A stretch of 39,139 nucleotides of DNA, from NCBI GenBank assembly GCA_902799555.1, contig CADCBB010000016.1, positions 1 through 39,139 on the forward strand, read 5' to 3'. The position numbers and the translations under genes were made by a program. Below are positions 31,141 to 38,817 of the stretch, piece after piece. This DNA comes from an uncultured Bacteroidales bacterium. GTDB taxonomy: Bacteria > Bacteroidota > Bacteroidia > Bacteroidales > Paludibacteraceae. The notes below the pieces were generated by a model. It was not told where the DNA came from. It ran no database searches and saw only the letters and a list, made by a program, of their open reading frames with translations. The first letter of the stretch is position 1, and every line of letters begins with the position of its first letter.

Positions 31141-31416
31141 GCAAATTTTACGCTCAGAGTAAATTTCGCTCCTACCAATTTTACGCTCAGTGCATATCTT
31201 GCCTCGAAACATTTTGGGGATAGTGCATGTTTTGGCTCCAAAAATTTGCGGGATAGTGCTCATGAGACCTATTCCTGTAGCTTATTTAGTATAATAATAT
31301 GGAGTGTATTTATTGCTTTAAAATACTAGAGAACCGCTAAAATTGGAAAAATTTGCGGGATAGTGCAAGTTTTTGCTTCTAAAATTTGCGGGATAGGAAA
31401 ATTTTTTGTATCTTTG
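31141..31416 (+). repeat. Degenerate tandem repeats derived from a promoter
   Basis: Units of about 32-37 bases. AATTTTACGCTCAG-type units (about 31145 and 31179) grade into AAATTTGCGGGATAGTGC (31243, 31350) and AAATTTGCGGGATAGGAAAA (31382), each followed by a GTTTT(G/T)GCT or CTTTGC-like end. Only the last unit has a full -33/-7 pair. This looks like successive duplications of the promoter region. Confidence 0.6.
31385..31416 (+). promoter_or_regulatory. Promoter of the ATPase/TcmP operon
   Basis: TTTGC (31385-31389) and TATCTTTG (31409-31416), matching TTTG/TAnnTTTG with normal spacing, 22 bases before the ATG. Confidence 0.82.
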
Positions 31417-31438
31417 CAGCGTTTTTTAAGATGAGTAT

Positions 31439-32773
31439 ATGGAACGAGTATTTAAGCGCAAGATTTATCAGCAATTGTTAGAGTGGAAGCAGACAGCAAA
31501 TGGTAGTACTGCCATTTTGGTGGAGGGTGCGCGCCGCGTAGGCAAGTCTACAATTGTAGAGTTGTTCGCACGGCAAGAGTACGAATCGTATATACTCATT
31601 GATTTCAACGAAGCAGATCAAGAGATATTGGATTTATGGAATAATTTAATGAATCTGGATCGGATATTTGTAAAGTTGCAGCAACATTATAATGTGACAC
31701 TCCACACTCGTAAATCCGTAATCATTTTTGATGAAGTACAGAATTGTCCCCGTGCGCGTCAGGCAATCAAATACCTTGTCAAAGACGGACGGTATGACTA
31801 TATAGAGACAGGATCACTCATCAGTATCAAAAAGAACACCCAAAAGATTACTATTCCGAGTGAGGAAAATCGTATTGCGATGTTGCCAATGGACTATGAA
31901 GAGTTCCGTTGGGCATTGGGAGATACAGCAACCATTCCGCTACTGAAACAACAGTTTGATGCCCGTATGTCTATAGGAGACGGAGTCACTCGCAAGCAAA
32001 TGCGTGAGCTGCGATTATACATGCTTGTTGGTGGAATGCCTCAGGCAGTAAACACTTTTCTTGACACGAATAATTTGAGCCTGGTAGATAAGACAAAACG
32101 CAATATAATCCAATTATATCTGGATGATTTCCAGAAATTAGATGCCAGCGGGAATGCAGAACGCCTATTCAAGAACATCCCTGCGCAATTAAGCAATAAT
32201 GAGTCGCGTTACCAGCCATATACTGTTATTGGCCGACAGACTGAAACAAAGATGAATGAATTGCTGCAAGATTTGGAACAAAGTAAGACAGTGTTATTCA
32301 GTTATCATTGTACAGACCCCAATGTAGGTATGTCCTTGAATAAAGATCCGGAACGATATAAAATGTTTGTAGCTGATACAGGGCTATTTGTAACGCTCTG
32401 CTTCTGGGATAAAGAATACACGGAAAATGTTATTTATGATAAACTGTTGAGCGACAAACTAGAAGCAAATCTTGGTTATATATACGAAAATCTTATTGCA
32501 CAGATGCTTACTGCAGCTGGGAATGAGTTGTTCTATTACACATTTCCGAAAGACAAAAAGCATAACTATGAGATTGATTTTATGTTGTCTCGTGGGAAGA
32601 AAATTTGTCCGGTTGAAGTAAAATCATCTGGATATAAAACGCACGCATCATTGGACGCATTTTGTGAAAAATATTCATCAAGAATTAGTAATAGGTACTT
32701 GTTATATACGAAAGATCTCCGCAAGGACGGAGACACTATGTTGGTGCCAGTTTATATGGCAGGACTATTATAG
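31439..32773 (+). CDS. AAA ATPase with DUF4143 domain
   Basis: A 444-aa protein common in Bacteroidales accessory DNA. The N-terminal ATPase (AAA_14 type) has Walker A GARRVGKS (30-37), Walker B VIIFDEVQ (94-101) and a sensor segment ETGSLIS. A middle winged-helix-like part leads to DUF4143, which ends in a PD-(D/E)xK-like core: EIDFML, then CPVEVKSS (about 378-398). Role unknown; such proteins are frequent in defence islands. First gene of an operon with the TcmP/DUF5131 pair, 46 bases before the next start. The chosen start fits the promoter at 31409. Complete, with no missing motif. Confidence 0.9.
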   Translation: MERVFKRKIYQQLLEWKQTANGSTAILVEGARRVGKSTIVELFARQEYESYILIDFNEADQEILDLWNNLMNLDRIFVKLQQHYNVTLHTRKSVIIFDEVQNCPRARQAIKYLVKDGRYDYIETGSLISIKKNTQKITIPSEENRIAMLPMDYEEFRWALGDTATIPLLKQQFDARMSIGDGVTRKQMRELRLYMLVGGMPQAVNTFLDTNNLSLVDKTKRNIIQLYLDDFQKLDASGNAERLFKNIPAQLSNNESRYQPYTVIGRQTETKMNELLQDLEQSKTVLFSYHCTDPNVGMSLNKDPERYKMFVADTGLFVTLCFWDKEYTENVIYDKLLSDKLEANLGYIYENLIAQMLTAAGNELFYYTFPKDKKHNYEIDFMLSRGKKICPVEVKSSGYKTHASLDAFCEKYSSRISNRYLLYTKDLRKDGDTMLVPVYMAGLL

Positions 32774-32819
32774 ATTTGGGTAAAAGTCATCTCTACTATT
32801 GAATAATTGCATAGAATTT

Positions 32820-33980
32820 ATGGCAACTGACAATAAGGACTTTTTTAAGACGCAAACAGATTCTTCGAGAGTAAAAGCGACTATCATCTCGGAGTATTTC
32901 CCTTCCTATTGTAAGATAATAGGTAGGCATCATGTGCCCAAGAAATTCGGGTACTATGATATGTTTGCCGGTCCCGGTATGTACGAAGATGGCGGTTTGT
33001 CAACTCCATTGCTTGTGGCTGGTAAGTGTGCCAATGATTCATATTTGAAAGATAGAGTTTGGATGGTGTTTAATGACATGATGTATGGCGACACGCTCAA
33101 AGAAAATTTTGAGGCCAACTATCCGGACGGGACATTCCGCTATAAACCATTCTTTGCCAACCGAGTCTTTGGTGAATGGCCGAAGATAGATGAGTTCTTA
33201 ACAAAAAACACCATGGAGGGATTCTATAACGAATGTCCTTCATTGCTATTTATAGACCCGTTTGGATACAAACATATTAACACAAGTGTCCTTGCTAAAT
33301 TTCTAACTTATTGGGGGAATGAAGTATTTATCTTCGTGAACACTAAGCGTTTAAATGCAGCGTTTGAGAATGAAATGTTTCAGGATGATCTAAAGACTAT
33401 ATTCCCATTAACATATCAAACTATAAAAGACAACAAGAAATTAATATCTGGACCGGTTGAGGAACGCCATAAGTTTATTATTGATAACTTAGGCGCAGAA
33501 TTCCAAAAGGTATTAAATGGTAGAGTATTTTTTTCTGCATTTCTTTTTAGAGAAGAGGAACAACCAACTCCAAGCCATTATTTGCTTCATATCACGAAAG
33601 GAGCAAAAGGATTTGATTTAATTAAGCAAGTATATAGCAGGTTTGCTAATGTTGAACGCTCGTTTACTACCGGCGATTATGTTACGTACACGTTTGATCC
33701 GCAAACGGTCATTCATGCAGATATGTTTGGCGATGACTTTAAACAAGAGAATCTGGATGCGCTTAAAGCAGAGTTATTAAAATGCTTTGCAGGAAGGACC
33801 CTTGACGCCGAATCTTTGTTTAGCCAGCATCAAACGGAGAATATGTTTGCTCGTACACACTATACTGCTGCGTTGCGTCAACTATACAATGAGGAAAAGA
33901 TCACGGCAGTGATAAAAGACAACAAGAATCACAGAGAAAAAGTGCTTCTTATTAAAGAATGTATTATTACTTTTAAATAG
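32820..33980 (+). CDS. tcmP: Three-Cys-motif partner protein TcmP
   Basis: A 386-aa protein (MATDNKDFFKT). An upstream TTG frame to 32799 is possible but has no reason to be used. Family hallmarks: the early RVKATIISEYFPSYCKII and KFGYYDMFAGPGMYEDG, where DMFAGPG is a methylase-like first strand and loop, and SLLFIDPFGYKHI further on, typical of TcmP. From established knowledge, TcmP genes travel with a three-Cys-motif protein of the Gp37/Gp68 group (DUF5131), which is exactly the next gene, one base after the stop. The biochemical role is unknown; a Rossmann-like fold acting on nucleic acid is plausible, and the setting suggests defence or modification. Confidence 0.85.
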   Translation: MATDNKDFFKTQTDSSRVKATIISEYFPSYCKIIGRHHVPKKFGYYDMFAGPGMYEDGGLSTPLLVAGKCANDSYLKDRVWMVFNDMMYGDTLKENFEANYPDGTFRYKPFFANRVFGEWPKIDEFLTKNTMEGFYNECPSLLFIDPFGYKHINTSVLAKFLTYWGNEVFIFVNTKRLNAAFENEMFQDDLKTIFPLTYQTIKDNKKLISGPVEERHKFIIDNLGAEFQKVLNGRVFFSAFLFREEEQPTPSHYLLHITKGAKGFDLIKQVYSRFANVERSFTTGDYVTYTFDPQTVIHADMFGDDFKQENLDALKAELLKCFAGRTLDAESLFSQHQTENMFARTHYTAALRQLYNEEKITAVIKDNKNHREKVLLIKECIITFK

Positions 33981-33981
33981 C

Positions 33982-34716
33982 ATGGCAGAGACAAAAATTG
34001 AATGGACAGATAAGACGTGGAATCCAGTAACCGGCTGCACCAAGAAGTCGGAAGGATGTTTGCATTGCTATGCTGAAGTCATGGCTCGCAGATTAAAGGG
34101 CATGGGACAAGTCAAGTACAAGAATGCCTTTAAGTTAACAGTCCATCCCGAATCATTAGACGAACCGAAGACTTGGACAAAACCGCATAACATATTTGTG
34201 TGCTCAATGGGCGATCTGTTCCATGAGAAAGTGCCGTTTGACTTCATCGACCGCGTGATGGAAACCATTGCGGCAACACCGCAACATCGGTATCAGATCT
34301 TGACCAAACGTCCGGAACGCTTGCACGAGTACTTTACTACACATGACGTTCCGCAGAATGTGTGGTTGGGAACTACGGTGGAGTCGCAACGAAACAAATT
34401 CAGAATCGACTATCTGCGTGGATTGCATGCACCGGTTCGATTCCTGAGTTGCGAACCGCTGATAGAAGATTTAGGCGAGATGGATTTGACCGGCATCAAT
34501 TGGGTGATTGTCGGTGGCGAAAGCGGAATGCAAGCGCGTCCGATCAAAGAAGATTGGATCATTCGTATCAAGGACCAGTGCGAGCAACATCATATCGCAT
34601 TCTTCTTCAAGCAATGGGGAACTTGGGGACAGGACGGGATTAAACGTAACAAACACGCTAATGGAAAACTGCTACAAGGCGAAATAATACAACAAATGCC
34701 AACTGAATGGTCATAA
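33982..34716 (+). CDS. DUF5131 three-Cys-motif protein (phage Gp37/Gp68 family)
   Basis: A 244-aa protein. IEWTDKTWNPVTGC, then C19-x6-C26-x2-C29 (GCTKKSEGCLHCYA), the family's metal or Fe-S ligand set, reminiscent of radical-SAM proteins but with different spacing. Other conserved blocks: FVCSMGDLFHE, YQILTKRPERL, VWLGTTVESQ, PVRFLSCEPLIEDL, WVIVGGESG, and C-terminal FFFKQWGTWG. All blocks are intact. It forms a translationally tight operon with tcmP before it and a hypothetical gene after it (10-base overlap). A modification enzyme acting on nucleic acid or nucleotides is a reasonable guess only. Confidence 0.9.
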   Translation: MAETKIEWTDKTWNPVTGCTKKSEGCLHCYAEVMARRLKGMGQVKYKNAFKLTVHPESLDEPKTWTKPHNIFVCSMGDLFHEKVPFDFIDRVMETIAATPQHRYQILTKRPERLHEYFTTHDVPQNVWLGTTVESQRNKFRIDYLRGLHAPVRFLSCEPLIEDLGEMDLTGINWVIVGGESGMQARPIKEDWIIRIKDQCEQHHIAFFFKQWGTWGQDGIKRNKHANGKLLQGEIIQQMPTEWS

Positions 34717-36245
34717 CCGCAGAACATATTGCTACTACTATCGAGCGTATCGGTACCTTGTGCAATGAATTGAGAGATACCAATTCATCTGCTTTGCCGT
34801 TCGTAGATAGATTGCATGGAGTGATGCTGGCATCCGAGTTGTACGACATAGCCGGTCAGTTAGACGCACAGCGTGAAGAAACATTATCGTCCTATTTTGG
34901 CGAAAACTCGTTGCGCCAGAACTTACAAAATATCGTGCTTATAGAAGATATGCAGCGCGAACTGAGCGATGTTTGCTTCTTTGTCAATGCCGAGAATGCG
35001 GACGCATATGCGCAGAAGATAAAAGATGCGTATTCCTCTAAACAGTTGTTATCGAAGTTGCCGGTAATAGAAGGAGTATGGGGCGCAGATCGCGCCAAAC
35101 CTAATGGCAGATATAAATTCAAAACTGTCTTCAATGCGGCACATGAAGATTTGGCAGAACCACAAAAGTTGGCTACACTATCTGTCGATCCTTCTGATAG
35201 GATATACAACACATCTATCCGTCAGAATCTACTGGAATATCGTTTGGCTCTGAGAGTGAATAATGAGTTGATAGAAAATACGAAGGATGGCTTTGTCTCT
35301 TCTCTATCGCAGATATACAAGATTGTCAATCAGTATTCAGCATGCGATATCATCAACGAACTTCAGAGAGCATTGGAGATGTTACGTGTTGCTCTAATGC
35401 GAGACGCGCAAGATATCCATTTCATAAGGACAGGTAACTTCTCGGAAATACTAACGGACGAGAATAAGCAAGATATAGAGCATTACTATACGGAACTGCC
35501 GTTACACGAGTATTTCGCTATCCGTGAGGAGATACAAGAAGAAATACAAAGTACGATTGATATAGAGATTGATCAATGGCGTATAAAGAAAGGGTACACC
35601 GGTCGTAAGTTGACGCAGCGGGAATATCTTGATTTTCTGAATGAACAAGAAGAAGATGTGCTTGGACAAATGAAAAACGGTTATCCAGAATTATGGGTTA
35701 TACGCGAGCACAGCGGTGGGCTTAATGAGGATGTAACGCCGGAGAATTTTGCGCGTATGTTCTTCCGTAGGAAAGATGTTGATCGTCAGTTCCTTGAACT
35801 ACAATGGAAGCACGAACTGATTTTGGATTTGATTAAGAAAACGGAACAGCAGAAGCCAAGTGTTAAGATTCAGTTCTCTCCGGAAGAAGCCGCTGTTAAA
35901 CAACTGATAGATAATGCCAATTGCTTGGCGCAAGTGCTGTACGAGGAATGGCACGGCAAGAAAGTTCTGACCGGTGTACATCAGCCGGAAGTACTCATAG
36001 AAATCAAACAAAGCGAATTATCCGATTACTTGGATGATATGAAGAAGAACCATTTTGAGGAGCTGTCTCAATGGTGCTATCCTTCTACGGCTAATAACAA
36101 ACAGAACTTTGTTAAGTTTGTGGCAGACTTACGAGACAAGGGATTCTTTGGAAGATTACCGAACAATCTGATTGCACCTCAATTAGCACCGATTATTGGT
36201 CTTGCTGTAGGTACGGCGACCAATTATTTGAGCGTAAAAGACTAA
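34707..36245 (+). CDS. Hypothetical 512-aa third member of the TcmP/DUF5131 operon
   Basis: A soluble, mostly helical acidic protein starting MVITAEHIATTIERIG. The ATG lies ten bases inside the DUF5131 gene, so translation is coupled and the product probably works with that pair. Charged helices around residues 265-330 (EEIQEEIQSTIDIEIDQ) are followed by Trp-rich segments and a hydrophobic C-terminal tail LAPIIGLAVGTATNYL that could insert in or touch a membrane. No family recognised. A strong terminator follows about 30 bases downstream, closing the four-gene operon. Confidence 0.75.
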   Translation: MVITAEHIATTIERIGTLCNELRDTNSSALPFVDRLHGVMLASELYDIAGQLDAQREETLSSYFGENSLRQNLQNIVLIEDMQRELSDVCFFVNAENADAYAQKIKDAYSSKQLLSKLPVIEGVWGADRAKPNGRYKFKTVFNAAHEDLAEPQKLATLSVDPSDRIYNTSIRQNLLEYRLALRVNNELIENTKDGFVSSLSQIYKIVNQYSACDIINELQRALEMLRVALMRDAQDIHFIRTGNFSEILTDENKQDIEHYYTELPLHEYFAIREEIQEEIQSTIDIEIDQWRIKKGYTGRKLTQREYLDFLNEQEEDVLGQMKNGYPELWVIREHSGGLNEDVTPENFARMFFRRKDVDRQFLELQWKHELILDLIKKTEQQKPSVKIQFSPEEAAVKQLIDNANCLAQVLYEEWHGKKVLTGVHQPEVLIEIKQSELSDYLDDMKKNHFEELSQWCYPSTANNKQNFVKFVADLRDKGFFGRLPNNLIAPQLAPIIGLAVGTATNYLSVKD

Positions 36246-36272
36246 TTTTATTCTCTTTTTTGACTCCATATT

Positions 36273-36316
36273 GGATGGATCACATGGATTAAATTCTGTG
36301 ATTCATCCTTTTTCTT
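36273..36316 (+). terminator. Terminator of the ATPase/TcmP operon
   Basis: GGATGGATCAC (36273-36283) pairs with GTGATTCATCC (36298-36308) with one internal mismatch, followed by TTTTTCTTTT. The rest of 36317-36520 is AT-rich with a weak promoter-like AACTTTGC near 36398. Confidence 0.88.
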
Positions 36317-36520
36317 TTTATCTTGCTCTATTTCAGCATGTTACATGAGAGTAAATTAAATTGAATAATATTTGCACAACTTAGAAATTATACAGAACTT
36401 TGCACCAGATTTCAAAAATGAAGTCTGCGTATTTTTATTTATTAACCGCGAGGTTTTGTCTGGCTTGGATATCCATGAATGCGCATTCACTTTCAAAGCC
36501 GAGCATAAATCCTTTCGGTT

Positions 36521-36823
36521 ATGAAAGCAACAACTTTGACATCCGAGCAACTAGGCGAGTTGCGGCAGCATCTTTTATCCATTTATGCAATATTGGGTAT
36601 CCCATCCCCTGTATTGTCTGCTTCCTCTGTAAATTACACTTCTAAGACCAAATCCGAACTGGCAGATTTGGCTGGTACAACAACAAGAACATTCTCTAAA
36701 TGGATACGTCCCTTCCGAGACGAATTGCTACAAATGGGAGTAACAGATAGAACGAAACTCCTACCTCCTCAGGCAGTCCGGCTTGTTTGTGAGCGATTGG
36801 ATATTGAATTGCCCATAGAATAA
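36521..36823 (+). CDS. HTH protein, DUF4248-like (island 2 module)
   Basis: A 100-aa protein. After an N-terminal helix comes the HTH KSELADLAGTTTRTFSKWI, then LPPQAVRLVCERLDI. It shares this order with the smaller protein at 3245-3448. Probably the regulator of the module. It stands apart from the following genes, which have their own promoter at 36905. A leader of about 120 bases precedes it. Confidence 0.65.
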   Translation: MKATTLTSEQLGELRQHLLSIYAILGIPSPVLSASSVNYTSKTKSELADLAGTTTRTFSKWIRPFRDELLQMGVTDRTKLLPPQAVRLVCERLDIELPIE

Positions 36824-36884
36824 AAAAATGACGGAGGAAAGCGAAATAAACAGAACTCTCTTGAGTAAACTGCACGAAACGGAA

Positions 36885-36912
36885 AGTGCGCTTTCAAAAT
36901 GTCGTACCTTTG
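36885..36912 (+). promoter_or_regulatory. Promoter of the island 2 small-gene module
   Basis: TACCTTTG (36905-36912) fits TAnnTTTG. The upstream -33 is weak (CTTTC near 36890). It precedes the operon beginning at 36993. Confidence 0.65.
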
Positions 36913-36992
36913 CACTCGATTTCAAAATCAATCTATTTGTTTAATCCTATTAACCCCTCGCATGGCACGAGACTAAATAACGCCGAAAAGTA

Positions 36993-37304
36993 ATGAGTCA
37001 AATCAAACCTATGGGACTGGTAGAGTCCATGAGCGGTAAAATCTGTGGTCATTCTGACATGTATTTCTTCCGTAAGAATGGGAAAGTATTCAGCGGAAAG
37101 ATCTGTAACCCATCCACCAAAGAACCCACCGCAACCCAACTGGCGGCACAAGCAAAGTTCAAGACCGCACGTACCAACGCCAAAGCTGCTCTCGCAGATG
37201 CAACGCAACGTGCAGCCTACGAAGAAGCCTTCAAAAATCAAAAGAAGTACTATTCCCTCTATGGCTTCGTCTTCGCACAAGAGTATGCCAAATTAGGAGA
37301 CTAA
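36993..37304 (+). CDS. Conserved hypothetical protein of the shared module
   Basis: A 103-aa homologue of the 1792-2094 gene: MSGKICGHSDMYFFRKNGK, then GKICNPSTKEPT and the helical tail ending FVFAQEYAKLGD. Protein identity over the two conserved blocks is high while the DNA is clearly diverged, so the gene has been kept under selection. Soluble, basic, function unknown. First gene of the rightward module operon; the next gene starts five bases after its stop. Confidence 0.72.
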   Translation: MSQIKPMGLVESMSGKICGHSDMYFFRKNGKVFSGKICNPSTKEPTATQLAAQAKFKTARTNAKAALADATQRAAYEEAFKNQKKYYSLYGFVFAQEYAKLGD

Positions 37305-37309
37305 CCGTT

Positions 37310-37495
37310 ATGAGACGTCTTCAAATTCTCCTCGCTACGGCAATGTGCATCTTCGGATGCGCCTTGCTTGTAGCAGGGCTGGCACTCCCGCCCGCAGGAA
37401 CCATTGATTCCTCACTCCTCATAGCCTACGGTGAAACACTCACCTTCGCTGGTTCATTAATTGGAATAGATTATCATTACCGTTATAAAAAATAA
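37310..37495 (+). CDS. Small two-TM membrane protein (holin-like)
   Basis: A 61-aa protein with two hydrophobic segments (about residues 6-27 and 37-54), the motif SSLLIAYGETLTFAGS and a basic end HYRYKK. Counterpart of 1049-1276. It sits four bases before the DUF5675 gene. Holin-like by size and topology only. Confidence 0.65.
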   Translation: MRRLQILLATAMCIFGCALLVAGLALPPAGTIDSSLLIAYGETLTFAGSLIGIDYHYRYKK

Positions 37496-37499
37496 GAAT

Positions 37500-37964
37500 A
37501 TGGTTATCACTTTAATCCGTGACAAGTTCACAGCCGCCGAGACGCTCGGCAAAATGCTTATCAACCGTGTGCCTTTTTGTGGCACGCTTGAACCGCCTAC
37601 CATTCCCAACGCTACGCACCCGAAAGGTTGCATCCCTGTTGGTTGGTACAAACTGCAAGTCACTATGTCACCCAAGTTCGGCAGATTGTTACCCGTCCTC
37701 TGCTACGTACCCGGCTTTGAAGGCGTACGCATCCACGCAGGGAACACACGCGACCATACTGCCGGTTGCATACTGGTAGGCGAACGCTCCGAGTGGTCAC
37801 TCACATTGTCGCAATCCAAAGACACAGAACAAACCCTTGTTGAACAACTCTTAAAAGCGCAGAAAGCCCATGAAGAATTGTATATCAATGTTACCACCGC
37901 TGACCGCTATCCTTCTGAGCGCAATGCTATTGACAGTGTGCCGGACTACACAGACAATGACTGA
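37500..37964 (+). CDS. DUF5675 family protein
   Basis: A 154-aa protein. Core blocks: GCIPVGWYKLQVTMSPKF, LLPVLCYVPGFEGVRIHAGN, and TAGCILVGE. It aligns with 727-1086 but carries a longer C-terminal tail that overlaps the start of the next gene in another frame. His (in RIHAGN) and Cys (in AGCILVG) are placed as in L,D-transpeptidase-like active sites; this is an observation, not a proven activity. The gene order two-TM, DUF5675, spanin-like is the same as in island 1. Confidence 0.78.
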   Translation: MVITLIRDKFTAAETLGKMLINRVPFCGTLEPPTIPNATHPKGCIPVGWYKLQVTMSPKFGRLLPVLCYVPGFEGVRIHAGNTRDHTAGCILVGERSEWSLTLSQSKDTEQTLVEQLLKAQKAHEELYINVTTADRYPSERNAIDSVPDYTDND

Positions 37965-38259
37965 CACCAACACCAACCACGTCTCGAACAACATCCAACG
38001 TGACAGCATCTATCTGCATGATAGTATCTTCGTCCATATACGCGCAGACACGGTCTATCTGGAGAAATGGCACACACGTTGGCGTAACCGCGAGACCGTC
38101 AAGACAGACACTATTACCTTGACGGAAACCAAGACAGAAACGGTCGAGAAACCTTATGTGCCCTCGTTCTACAAGTATTGTGCAGCCTTCGCTATCCTGT
38201 TTGCACTGTACTGGCTTGTCAAACTGGCACTATACATTAAGAAACAATTTTATATATGA
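37888..38259 (+). CDS. Spanin-like envelope protein with C-terminal TM segment
   Basis: A 123-aa protein (start MLPPLTAILLSAMLL; a Met six codons earlier is also in frame). The N-terminal hydrophobic segment ends in LLTVC, a possible lipobox. The middle is the Thr/Asp-rich pattern RDSIYLHDSIFVHIRADTVY with WRNRETVKTDTITLTE, common in Bacteroidetes phage lysis regions. A C-terminal TM helix (about 100-117) and basic end follow. A protein with both a lipid anchor and a TM helix could span the periplasm, as unimolecular spanins do. It overlaps the DUF5675 gene. Confidence 0.65.
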   Translation: MLPPLTAILLSAMLLTVCRTTQTMTDTNTNHVSNNIQRDSIYLHDSIFVHIRADTVYLEKWHTRWRNRETVKTDTITLTETKTETVEKPYVPSFYKYCAAFAILFALYWLVKLALYIKKQFYI

Positions 38260-38310
38260 CAACTTTTAACCCCTCTACGCAGACCGGAGGTAAAGCATGG
38301 TCTGCATTAA

Positions 38311-38817
38311 ATGGCTAAGGTGGTATGGCAATCCGGTATCGAATATGTATCCGGCGCCTTGTGTAAGTGTGGTAAGAAAGAGCCGCACAAGCACGGTCGA
38401 ATGTTGTTGGCTACGCACCGTCGTGCTGCAACCACAAGTGATTCTTGCAACCGTATCTATTTACGTGACGAATCGAACTTTACGAAGTCGAATACTTCAA
38501 ATGCTGTTTGGACTCGTCAGCGATTCAAAGCGGTTGCAGAAATGGTTCACCAGCGTAGTATGGACTTGTCGAAGATTACCCAAGACCAGATGAACTTTAT
38601 TGCACAGCGCAACAACCCACGCGGTATCAAGACGATGCGTGCATATTATTGGCACATCTGCGGTCAGGAGTACGATGCACAACAAGCAGTTCCACAATGG
38701 GAGGTTGCAGAGTGCAGCCTCCTTCCGTTGCTTGCAAAAACAAGTATTATTCTTCTGCATCCTTTCCATTACCCACTTTTCCGTAGCCAACCTTGTGTGC
38801 CCTGTGCCCGAATCTGA
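38311..38817 (+). CDS. Conserved Cys/His small protein, C-terminus altered by the island end
   Basis: A 168-aa frame starting MAKVVWQSGIEYV. The first 127 or so residues match 1341-1760 very closely (GALCKCGKKEPHKHGR, HRRAATTSDSCNRIYLRDE). Past about 38690 the homology stops and the frame runs through the inverted terminal repeat, adding about 40 residues of unrelated sequence before a stop at 38815-38817. The conserved core is under protein-level selection. The altered tail may be tolerated. In island 1 the gene sits mid-operon, here it is last. Confidence 0.7.
   Translation: MAKVVWQSGIEYVSGALCKCGKKEPHKHGRMLLATHRRAATTSDSCNRIYLRDESNFTKSNTSNAVWTRQRFKAVAEMVHQRSMDLSKITQDQMNFIAQRNNPRGIKTMRAYYWHICGQEYDAQQAVPQWEVAECSLLPLLAKTSIILLHPFHYPLFRSQPCVPCARI

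Noticed and set aside
30905-31144. Minus-strand 79-codon frame opposite the small gene after SGNH
   Set aside because: No motif, promoter or spacing supports it over the plus-strand frame; both may be remnants.
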